A stretch of 10,369 nucleotides of DNA from JBFFXF01 sp041569895 (lineage in GTDB: Bacteria > Planctomycetota > UBA8108 > JACQVS01), in the NCBI GenBank assembly GCA_041569895.1, contig JBFFXF010000263.1:1-10369 (forward strand), in the 5' to 3' direction. Under the pieces are notes generated by a model, which saw nothing but the letters and a program-made list of their open reading frames with translations, did no database searches and was not told the origin of the DNA. The position numbers were made by a program, and so were the translations under genes. This document shows, in pieces, positions 1 through 6,497 of the stretch (within the stretch, counting starts at the first letter, position 1; each line of letters starts with the position of its first letter).

Positions 1-526
1 CGAGAAGGCGAAGCGCATGGTCGAGTACGGGCGTGACGTCGTCATCCTGCTCGATTCGATCACGCGACTCGCGCGCGCGTACAACACCGAGGTCCCCCAC
101 TCCGGGCGCATCCTCACCGGCGGTGTCGACGCCAGCGCGCTCCAGAAGCCGAAGCGCTTCTTCGGCGCGGCGCGAAACATCGAGGAGGGCGGCAGCCTGA
201 CCATCCTCGCGACCGCCCTGATCGACACCGGCAGCCGCATGGACGAGGTGATCTTCGAGGAGTTCAAGGGCACCGGCAACATGGAGCTGCACCTCGATCG
301 ACGGCTCGCCGACAAGCGCGTCTGGCCGGCCATCGACATCACGCGTTCGGGCACCCGCAAGGAGGAGCTGCTGGTCGATCCCGAGGAGCAGCGGCGCATC
401 TGGGTGCTCCGCAAGGTGCTCCACGACATGAACCCGGTCGAGGCGATGGAGCTGCTGAAGACGAAGCTGAAGCAGATGAAGACCAACGCCGAGTTCCTCA
501 TGTCGATGAACACCGACCGCGTGTGA
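1..526 (+). CDS. rho: Transcription termination factor Rho, C-terminal part (5' end outside window)
   Basis: This is the last 174 or so codons of Rho, the hexameric RNA-dependent ATPase/translocase that ends transcription at Rho-dependent sites; the cytoplasmic RecA-type motor domain is what is visible. The frame is open from base 2. Near the start is the Walker B strand VVILLDSITRLARAYN. It is followed by the Q-loop region (GGVDA...KPKRFFGAARN), the R-loop EFKGTGNMELHL that contacts RNA in the central pore, and the segment ITRSGTRKEELL that carries the arginine-finger region. The C-terminus (LKQMKTNAEFL) also matches the family. The gene ends in TGA at 524-526, a natural family length, which shows that TGA is an ordinary stop in this organism. 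The N-terminal RNA-binding domain and Walker A lie outside the window. One base separates it from the YceH-like gene, so the two are probably co-transcribed. Confidence 0.98.
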   Translation, partial: EKAKRMVEYGRDVVILLDSITRLARAYNTEVPHSGRILTGGVDASALQKPKRFFGAARNIEEGGSLTILATALIDTGSRMDEVIFEEFKGTGNMELHLDRRLADKRVWPAIDITRSGTRKEELLVDPEEQRRIWVLRKVLHDMNPVEAMELLKTKLKQMKTNAEFLMSMNTDRV

Positions 527-527
527 C

Positions 528-1283
528 GTGCCGCTTCCCGCGCTCCCCTTCAACGACCGCCGTGCGCTCGGCGCGCTCGTCGAAAAGGGGTTCACCACGC
601 CCGATCAGTATCCGCTGACGCTGAACGCGCTGGTCACGGCGTGCAACCAGAAGAGTTGCAGAGACCCGGTCTCCAACCTTGGCGAGGAGACCGTGCTCGA
701 CGCGCTCGACCGGCTGCGCGCGCTGGGGCTGGTGTCGATCGTGCAGACCGCCGGCGGCCGCACCGATCGCTGGCGCCACCGGTTTCGAGACGCGTTCGAG
801 ACCTCGGGGATCGCGACCGCCGTGCTCGCCGAGTTGCTCCTGCGCGGCCCGCAGACCGAGGGCGAGCTGCGTCAGGGCGCCCGGCGCATGGTCAAGGTCG
901 AATCGCTCGCGGAGCTGCAGCAGGTGCTCGACGAGCTCGGCGCGCGTGACGAGCCGCTCGCCGTGCGACTGGGACCGGAGGGACGGCGCCGCGGCGTCCG
1001 CTACGCGCACACCCTCTACGAGCCCGACGAACTCGAGCGCATCCGGGAGGCGGAGGCCGACAGAGCGCCGGACGGGGCGCCGGACGGGGCGCCGGACGCG
1101 CCGCCGGCGCGGGCGAGATCCGGGCGAGGCGGCAACGGCCACGCGCGTGACGGGGAGCTCGATGCGCTGAAGCAGCGTCTCGAGGCGCTCGACGCGCGCG
1201 TCCGACGTCTCGAGCAGGCGCTGGGCGATGCGCCCGACGTCGCGCCCGACGTCCGCGAGACGGCCGGGGACCCCGAGGGCTAG
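528..1283 (+). CDS. yceH: YceH/DUF480 family protein with coiled-coil tail
   Basis: A 251-residue protein of the DUF480 (E. coli YceH) family: two winged-helix domains, cytoplasmic, molecular role not well established. Diagnostic motifs are LVEKGFTTPDQYPLTLNALV followed by TACNQKSCRDPV near residues 15-50, and LLLRGPQTEGELR near residues 105-117, both close to the E. coli protein. After the second domain (about residue 178) comes a linker of repeated PDGA units, then a heptad-like C-terminal helix (LDALKQRLEALDARVRRLEQAL) that fits a short coiled coil, as seen in many family members. The GTG at 528 is the only reasonable start: an in-frame TGA lies at 507-509 and the family similarity begins within ten residues. 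No convincing Shine-Dalgarno is visible, so translation is probably coupled to rho termination one base upstream. The gene ends with TAG just before a hairpin facing the convergent neighbour. Confidence 0.93.
   Translation: MPLPALPFNDRRALGALVEKGFTTPDQYPLTLNALVTACNQKSCRDPVSNLGEETVLDALDRLRALGLVSIVQTAGGRTDRWRHRFRDAFETSGIATAVLAELLLRGPQTEGELRQGARRMVKVESLAELQQVLDELGARDEPLAVRLGPEGRRRGVRYAHTLYEPDELERIREAEADRAPDGAPDGAPDAPPARARSGRGGNGHARDGELDALKQRLEALDARVRRLEQALGDAPDVAPDVRETAGDPEG
1065..1100 (+). repeat. Three tandem 12-bp repeats in the yceH linker
   Basis: Three head-to-tail copies of GCGCCGGACGGG (1065-1076 and 1077-1088 exact, 1089-1100 with one change near the end) encode the PDGA repeats of the interdomain linker. 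This looks like simple slippage expansion in a disordered segment, in frame with the gene. Confidence 0.85.
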
Positions 1284-1284
1284 G

Positions 1285-1310
1285 AGCGCGGTCCGCCCGG
1301 GGCCCGCGCT
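1285..1310. terminator. Hairpin between convergent genes, possible bidirectional terminator
   Basis: The arms AGCGCGG (1285-1291) and CCGCGCT (1304-1310) pair perfectly over 7 bp, with a GC-rich 12-nt interior that can extend the stem with a bulge. The hairpin fills the 25-bp gap between the two convergent stop codons and overlaps the last two bases of the minus-strand stop codon. Neither strand shows a T-tract after it, so if it ends transcription it is not a classical intrinsic terminator. It may instead protect 3' ends or act with Rho. Confidence 0.4.
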
Positions 1311-2247
1311 ACTCCGCCGACTCCTCCTCCTCGAACAGCGTGTCGACGAAGTGCAGGTAGAGGCGCTTCGCCCCTTCCGCGACCGGGCCACCGCCGCGCT
1401 GCAGCGTCTCGAGGTCGGTCATCGCGCCGCGGTCACCGGAGAGCAGTCGCATCCCGGCGTGCAGGAGCTTCAGCTCCGCCCCCGCGCCCGGCTCGCCGGC
1501 CGCGGAGCCGAGCGCCGTGAGCTTCTCGGCGAACGCCTCGCGGCTGGGGAAGTGCGCCCGGATATCGATGCCGTCGAGCGCCGCGAGGCTCGGCGCCTCC
1601 TCGAGCCCGTGGCTGAAGATGCGCGCCGCCGCCGAGTACTTCCCGGTGGCGACGAGGACCTCGGCGATCAACACGTAGACGTCGAGCGGCGCCGGGGGCT
1701 CCTTGAGCTCGCCGGCGAGCAGTCGCCCGGCGCGCGCGTAGCGCCCCTCCTGCATGAGGAGCACCGCCTCGACGATCGCCGGGGAGTGCACGGCGCCCCC
1801 GGTGTCGACCATCGCGGGCACCACGGGCTCCTCGCGCTCCGGCGGCAGCTCGAGGCCGATGTCGTTCGGGTAGGGATAGATGTACTGGAGACCGAGCCGC
1901 GGCGTCCGGTAATACGCCGGCGTCGACACCTTGTACCGGATGGTCTGCGGGATCGGCTCCCACGGCACCCAGTCCGATCGGTAGCCCCAGTAGCGCCCGT
2001 AGGGACGCCACGTCGAGCGCCACGAGGCTCGCGGCGCGTACGCCCGGACGCCCAGGAAGGGAAGGTCGTACCTGACGCCGGGAAGCCCGAGCTCCATGCC
2101 GCTCGAGAGGCCGAGGGACGGCGGGGCCCTGTCATCGCGGTACCCGCCCTCCGCGGCGGGCTCGGATTCCTGGGCGACTGCGCCCGAGAAGAGGAGAAGG
2201 GTGACGAGAGCCACGAGGCACGTGGCGCGGGGGTGTCTGGTCATCAT
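1309..2247 (-). CDS. Exported TPR-like protein of unknown function
   Basis: A 312-residue protein that I do not recognise as a named family. It starts with a clear Sec signal peptide (MMTRHPRATCLVALVTLLLFSG, cleavage likely after AVA near residue 25), so it should leave the cytoplasm. Residues 70-130 are rich in Tyr, Trp, Arg and Pro (YGRYWGYRSDWVPWEP), a low-complexity aromatic region. Residues 155-222 form two helix pairs with TPR character (MQEGRYARAGRLLAGEL; EVLVATGKYSAAARIFSHGLEEAPS), and a third weaker helical stretch lies near 257-285. The tail is acidic (FEEEESAE). A longer reading from 2364 exists, but AGGAG at 2257-2253 sits 5 nt before the ATG at 2247 and 8 nt before a second ATG at 2244, and the signal peptide begins there, so one of these two is the start. 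The gene is convergent with yceH and divergent from the large FG-GAP gene. Confidence 0.85.
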   Translation of the reverse strand: MMTRHPRATCLVALVTLLLFSGAVAQESEPAAEGGYRDDRAPPSLGLSSGMELGLPGVRYDLPFLGVRAYAPRASWRSTWRPYGRYWGYRSDWVPWEPIPQTIRYKVSTPAYYRTPRLGLQYIYPYPNDIGLELPPEREEPVVPAMVDTGGAVHSPAIVEAVLLMQEGRYARAGRLLAGELKEPPAPLDVYVLIAEVLVATGKYSAAARIFSHGLEEAPSLAALDGIDIRAHFPSREAFAEKLTALGSAAGEPGAGAELKLLHAGMRLLSGDRGAMTDLETLQRGGGPVAEGAKRLYLHFVDTLFEEEESAE

Positions 2248-2252
2248 GATCG

Positions 2253-2257
2253 CTCCT
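2253..2257 (-). promoter_or_regulatory. Ribosome binding site that fixes the start of the exported TPR-like gene
   Basis: On the minus strand AGGAG precedes the tandem ATG ATG by 5 and 8 nt. It lies inside the longer upstream reading frame, which argues against the more distal start at 2364. Confidence 0.75.
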
Positions 2258-2271
2258 GTCGCGTTCGGACG

Positions 2272-2283
2272 GCTCGCGCGAGC
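2272..2283. repeat. 12-bp perfect palindrome in the divergent intergenic region
   Basis: GCTCGCGCGAGC reads identically on both strands. It lies between the minus-strand RBS and the -10-like elements, a position suited to an operator or to a hairpin in the leader of the minus-strand gene. High GC content makes such palindromes common, so function is only a possibility. Confidence 0.35.
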
Positions 2284-2310
2284 GCTGTTACGTTCTCTCC
2301 TCTCGCGCTC

Positions 2311-2317
2311 TATGATA
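2311..2317. promoter_or_regulatory. Overlapping divergent -10-like elements
   Basis: CTATGATAG at 2310-2318 contains TATGAT on the plus strand (2311-2316) and TATCAT on the minus strand (2317-2312), each one base from the TATAAT consensus and AT-rich against a very GC-rich background. The plus-strand element is 66 bp before the ATG at 2383, the minus-strand one 64 bp before the ATG at 2247. No good -35 hexamer stands out for either direction. The same CTATGAT string occurs before the CotH-domain gene at 6455-6461, which supports a housekeeping-type promoter reading. Confidence 0.4.
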
Positions 2318-2331
2318 GTCGGCAGAGAGGC

Positions 2332-2354
2332 GGTCGCCAGCTTTTTGGGCGACC
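2332..2354 (+). other. Stem-loop in the leader of the FG-GAP gene
   Basis: GGTCGCC (2332-2338) and GGCGACC (2348-2354) form a perfect 7-bp stem around a 9-nt loop, AGCTTTTTG. It lies 28 nt before the ATG at 2383 and downstream of the TATGAT element, so it would be in the mRNA leader. It could stabilise the 5' end or be a binding site. It resembles no riboswitch class that I know. Confidence 0.45.
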
Positions 2355-2382
2355 AGGGCCGCACGCGAAACCGACCACGTCG

Positions 2383-5300
2383 ATGCCCTCGAGACGCTCA
2401 CGCACACTCATCGTCGCCGCGACGCTCCTCGTGCCGCTCGCGCTGGCGGCGTTCGCCATCCTCGGCCGGCGCGATCCGGCCCGGCGGGGCGACGACGGCG
2501 CGCCGGCCCCCGGTCCGGACCACGTCACCGAGGCGCCGCTGACGCGGGTCGCCGTCCCGCCGCTCTTCGAGAGCCCGATCGAGGAGCTCCGCGAGCTCGC
2601 CCGTCCCGGTGGCGACCGATTCGCCGAGGAGGCGATCGCCGAGGACCTCGCCGACCGCCTGGCCTCGTTGCGGGCGTTTCTGACCGGCGCCACGGGCGGG
2701 GATGGCGGCGCGGACGACGCGGCTGCGCTCTTCGCCGACGGCCTGCGGGCCACGCCGCTCGTCCCCTCCTCGGAGCGCGCCGTGCGTCGCGGCGGCGGCA
2801 TCTCGGTCTTCATCGGGTCGCCCGATCCGACGTCGCGCCCGATCGACGCGCGTCGTCTGGCGCGCGAGGTGGACGAGCTCCTCGCGCCGGCCGATGGCCT
2901 CGATCTCGTCGAGCTCAAGGTGGTGTCGGTCGTCGGTCCGCTCGACGCTCGGAGCGCCGTCGAGACGGACGTCATGCTGCGGCTCGGCCGTCGCCGGCCG
3001 GGCGGACGCAGCCTTCAGTGGAACGGGCGCTGGGCGATCGAGTGGTCACCGTCGCCACGGCGCATCGCATCGTTGCGCGTCGTCGAGTGGGAGCGCGTCG
3101 TCTTCGAGCGAACGCCGTTCACCGACGTCACCGTCGAGGCGCTCGGCTCCAACCGCTCCTACCGGGAGCAACTGGTGCCGTCGATCGACTGGTTCCGCGA
3201 TCGACTCGACGCGGCGACCGGCATCGACGTCTACGGCCACAACGGCGTCGCGGTCGGCGATCTCGACGGCGACGGGCTCGACGACATCTACCTGCCCGAG
3301 CCGGCGGGACTGCCGAACCTCCTCTTCCGCAACAACGGCGACGGGACCTTCAGCGACATCTCGCGCGACTCGGGCGCGGACCTGCTCAACGGCGGCTCGT
3401 GCGCGCTCATCCTCGACGTGGACAACGACGGGGACCGCGACCTGTTCGTAGTCGGCGAGGGCAGCGTCGTGGTGCTCGCCAGCGAGGGCGGCCGCTTCAG
3501 GCCGCTGCCGGTGGACTTCGCGCCTCGCGAGCGCGGGGCGACCGCGATCTCGGCCGTCGCCGAGGACTACGATCGCGACGGCCTCGTCGACGTGTTCGTC
3601 ACCAGCTACTCGTTCTGGCGTGGACACGGCCGTGATCTCCGGGTCGCGTCCCGCCTCCCGGTGCCCTACCACGAGGCGCACAACGGCGCCTCGAACTTTC
3701 TCCTCCGCAACCGCGGCGACGGCCGCTTCGAGGACGTCACGGCGAGAGCGGGGCTCGACCGCGACAACCGGCGCTTCACCTTCGCCGCGGCGTGGGGCGA
3801 CTACGACGCCGACGGCTTCCCCGACCTTTACGTCGCCAACGATTTCGGCAGCAACAGCCTCTTCCGCAACCTCGGCGATGGCACCTTCGATGACGTCACG
3901 GCCGCGGCGGGCGTCGCGGACATCGGTCCCGGCATGAGCGTCGCGTGGGAGGACTACGACAACGACGGGCTCCTCGACGTCTACGTCGGCAACATGTTCT
4001 CGACGGCGGGCCGGCGCGTCACCGGACGACCGGACTACCACGGCTCGCGACCGGAGCTGCAGAGCGTCTACCGGCGACACGCTCGCGGCAACAGCCTCTT
4101 CCGCAACCTCGGCGACGGCACCTTCGAGGACGTCAGCGTGGCGACCGGCGCGTTCTTCGGCCGCTGGGCCTGGAGCAGCGGCTTCCTCGACTTCGACCTC
4201 GACGGTCGCGAGGACATCTACGTCTGCAGCGGCTTCGTCACCGGTGCCGACTCGCGCGACTTGTGAAGCTTCTTCTGGCGACAGGTCGTGTCGCAATCAC
4301 CGGACTCGGGGGGACGGCGGCCGCGGTACGAGTCGGGCTGGGACGCGATCAACCGCATGATCCGCGAGGACGGCTCCTGGAGCGGACGCGAGCGCAACTG
4401 CCTGCACCTCCGTTGCGACGGCGATCGGTTCGTCGATGTGTCGTTCGCCGGCGGCGTCGACTTCATCGAGGACGGCCGCGCGTTCGCGGTGCTCGACATC
4501 GAGGGTGACGGCGATCCGGATCTGCTGGTGCGCAGCCGCAACGGTCACCGGCTCCGCGTCGTGCGGAACGACCTCCACGAGGGCACCGCGCCCTCGGCGC
4601 GATTCGAGCTCCGGGGTCCGATCGGCGGCGGCGAGCGCACGACCGGCGATGCCACGACCGCCGATGCGGTCGGCGCACGGGTCGTGCTCGAGACCGACTC
4701 CGGCGACCGGCGCATCAAGCACGTCGCTCTCGGGAGCGGCTTCCTGTCGCAATCGAGCCGCGTGCTGACCTTCGCGCTGCCGGTCGGAACGCGGGCGCGG
4801 GCACGCGCCCACTGGCCCGACGGCGCCGTGCAGGAGATCGATCCGGTGCGCGCCGGGTTCCTCTACCGGCTCCACCGCGACGGTCTGCGGGTCGATCGCG
4901 TCGCGTCGGCGCCGGCGCGACGCCAGGGCATGCCGGTGGTCGCCGCCCCGGAGCCGCCGCAAGCCAGTCCTCGCACCGCGACGTGGCTGCTCGACCCCGT
5001 GCCGCTTCCATGGGCCGAGCTGCGCGACACGGAGGGCCGCGTGCAGCCGCTGCCGTCAGGTCCGGCCCTGATCGTCTTCCTGTCGATCGACTGTCCGCTC
5101 TGTCGTGCGGAGCTCCAGACGGTTCGCGCTCGCGCGCAGGACCTCTCGAGGTCCGGGATCGCCGTTCTCGGCGTCTCGCTCGATGCTCCCGGACGCGCGC
5201 AGGAGGTCGCGACGTGGAAGCGGGAGGTCGCCGGACCGTTCCCGGTCGTCCTCGCAACGCGCGAGGCGGTGCTCGGGTGGAACGTCCTCCACCGCCACCT

Positions 5301-6363
5301 GTGGAACCGGCAGCGCGATCTCGCGGTGCCGCTCGCCTTCCTGCTCGACGGCGGCCGCGTTCACCGGATCTACCGCGGATCGATTCGACCCGACGCCGTG
5401 ATCGAGGACGCGGGCGCGCTCGAGACCACCGGGGACCGGCGCATCGCCCGGGCGCTGCCCTTCGCGGGCACCGTGCTCGGCCGCCCGTTCCAGCGCGATT
5501 TCCATCTCCTCGGAGCGGCCTACACCGAGGCGGGGCTCGCGGGTCCGGCCATCGACGCGCTGCGCGTCGCGCTCGACGCCGCTCCCGATGACATCGACAC
5601 GCTCTACAACCTCGGGCTGGCGCATTCCCGCGCCGGAGACGATGCGCGCGCGATCGAGGCGTACGAGCGCGCCCTCGAGCTCGCGCCGGACTTCGCCGAC
5701 GCCCTCAACAACCTCGGCTACCAGCGCGCGCGCGCCGGGCGGATGGATGCGGCGCGAGACCTCTTCCGTCGTGTCGTGGAGCTCCAGCCGGAGCACACCG
5801 AGGGAGTGCTCAACCTCGCCGCGCTGCACATCGACACCGGCGACCTCGCCACCGCCACGACGATCTATCGCGATGCCATCGCACGTGACCCGGAGAACGC
5901 GGTGCTGCACTCCAAGCTCGCTTACGCGCTCTTCCGTTCGGGTCGGGTCGACCGGGCGGTCGAGTCGTATCGACGCTCGCTGGCGCTCTCGGCGCTGGAG
6001 CTCGACGCGTCGATCGGTCTCGCCAACCTCCTCGTGCTTCGCGGCGCGCCGGGTGACCTCGACGAGGCGAGCGTCGTCATCGCCGCCGCTCTCGACCGCG
6101 ATCCCGACAACGTGGCGCTGCTGAACGCCCGCGGCCAGCTCCTCGTTCGTCAGGATCGGCTCGACGACGCCCGCGACGTCCTGCGTCGCGCCCTCGGGAT
6201 CGCTCCCGGCGAGGAGACCGTGGCGATGAACCTGGCGCGGGTCCACCTCGCCCGCGGCGAGCCGGACGAGGCGCGCCGGGTCCTGCGCGCGCTGCTCGAC
6301 GCGCGCCCCGGCAGCCAGCCCGCTCGCGCCCTCCTCGAGGAGTTCGGCGGCGGCGCCCCATAG
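2383..6363 (+). CDS. Exported FG-GAP/VCBS, ASPIC/UnbV, thioredoxin-like and TPR protein with in-frame TGA (candidate selenoprotein)
   Basis: Read through one in-frame TGA at codon 628, this encodes about 1,326 residues. The N-terminus (RRSRTLIVAATLLVPLALAA) is a signal or membrane anchor; residues 40-255 are unassigned. Seven Ca-binding FG-GAP/VCBS loops follow (DLDGDGLDD near 293, then near 346, 396, 474, 525, 604 and 705), a number that suits a seven-blade propeller; the seventh loop lies after the TGA. Next come an ASPIC/UnbV domain (about 738-830), a thioredoxin/redoxin-like domain (875-1000) with CPLC (Cys904, Cys907), and TPRs from about 1040 to the end. This resembles CRTAC1-like large exported proteins; the substrate is unknown. 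ATG 2383 is chosen because the export signal begins there; no strong RBS is visible. Without readthrough the product ends at residue 627, losing blade 7 and all later domains. The domain call is firm; the recoding is a hypothesis. Confidence 0.82.
3851..4135 (+). repeat. Two near-identical 48-bp copies within the FG-GAP propeller
   Basis: Bases 3851-3898 and 4088-4135 match at 46 of 48 positions (differences at the 29th and 41st base). Both encode SNSLFRNLGDGTFDDV-type blade segments (the second reads GNSLFRNLGDGTFEDV). Other blades share the protein motif but not the DNA, so this pair points to recent duplication or gene conversion between blades, and it is a possible site of in-frame recombination. 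Confidence 0.85.
4264..4294 (+). promoter_or_regulatory. In-frame TGA followed by a bacterial SECIS-like stem-loop
   Basis: TGA 4264-4266 interrupts the frame ...SRDL[TGA]SFFWRQVVSQSP..., which stays open on both sides. From 4278 to 4294 the RNA can form a perfect 6-bp stem, GCGACA/UGUCGC, closed by the pentaloop GGUCG (4284-4288). Seventeen nucleotides separate the TGA from the loop and the loop opens with GG. Known bacterial SECIS elements have an apical loop about 16-37 nt after UGA with a G in the first two loop positions; E. coli fdhF has CAGGUCUG with GGU 19-21 nt after UGA, against CAGGUCGUG with GGU at 18-20 here. A bulged U like that of fdhF is not evident. Selenocysteine insertion is inferred. 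A nonsense mutation or a sequencing error would look the same without comparative data. Confidence 0.55.
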
Positions 6364-6400
6364 GGGCCTTTCAAGACCCGGCGCCCCTGAACCTTTTCTT
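6362..6400 (+). terminator. Probable intrinsic terminator after the FG-GAP/TPR gene
   Basis: AGGGGC (6362-6367) pairs perfectly with GCCCCT (6383-6388) around a 15-nt loop, and the T-rich run CCTTTTCTT follows at 6392-6400. The 5' arm overlaps the TAG stop codon of the large gene. The stem is short and the T-tract starts about 5 nt after it, so strength is uncertain. Confidence 0.55.
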
Positions 6401-6404
6401 CACA

Positions 6405-6431
6405 CTTCGCTCACGAAGAGCTCGTCTTTTT
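6405..6431 (+). terminator. Second hairpin with downstream T-run, possible tandem terminator
   Basis: CTTCG (6405-6409) and CGAAG (6414-6418) form a 5-bp stem with tetraloop CTCA. After a short GC-containing spacer there is a run of five T (6427-6431). It follows the first hairpin by 16 nt and lies upstream of the next promoter-like element, so it may back up termination. Confidence 0.4.
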
Positions 6432-6455
6432 GTCGCCCGGCGAAGCGGCGCGGGC

Positions 6456-6461
6456 TATGAT
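6456..6461 (+). promoter_or_regulatory. -10-like element of the CotH-domain gene
   Basis: TATGAT lies 36 bp before the ATG at 6498, in the context GGGCTATGATTGG, closely similar to the element at 2311-2316. A -35 match is poor: TTGTCG at 6430-6435 would leave a 20-bp spacer. It sits after the two hairpins, consistent with separate transcription of the downstream gene. Confidence 0.4.
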
Positions 6462-6482
6462 TGGCGCCCGGCATCCGAGGTC

Positions 6483-6496
6483 GAGAGGTTTCTCTC
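6483..6496 (+). promoter_or_regulatory. Ribosome binding site that can be masked in a small hairpin
   Basis: GAGAGG at 6483-6488 is a plausible Shine-Dalgarno 9 nt before the ATG at 6498. The same purines (GAGAG, 6483-6487) can pair with CTCTC (6492-6496) across a GTTT loop, which would hide the site just before the start codon. The 5-bp stem is weak, so it may modulate rather than block initiation. Confidence 0.4.
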
Positions 6497-6497
6497 C

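Noticed and set aside
1285..1310. A firm intrinsic terminator call between the convergent genes
   Set aside because: The hairpin is good but neither strand has a T-tract, so it is listed only as a possible terminator.
2248..2364. Longer start of the minus-strand gene at 2364
   Set aside because: The extra 39 residues precede a clean signal peptide and an AGGAG site placed correctly for the ATGs at 2247 and 2244, and the promoter-like elements lie inside the extension.
1228..2382. N-terminal extension of the FG-GAP protein from an ATG at 1228
   Set aside because: The frame is open only because of high GC. It overlaps yceH and lies antisense to the exported TPR-like gene, has no recognisable protein pattern, and would place the signal peptide far inside the protein.
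4264..4266. A genetic code in which TGA is a sense codon throughout
   Set aside because: TGA ends rho at its family length and ends the CotH-domain protein right after its Cys-rich tail, so TGA works as a stop in this genome.
4288..6363. A separate gene starting at GTG 4288 downstream of the TGA
   Set aside because: The start would fall inside the hairpin, has no Shine-Dalgarno, lacks an export signal, and would begin in the middle of a conserved segment whose first residues lie in the same frame before and after the TGA.
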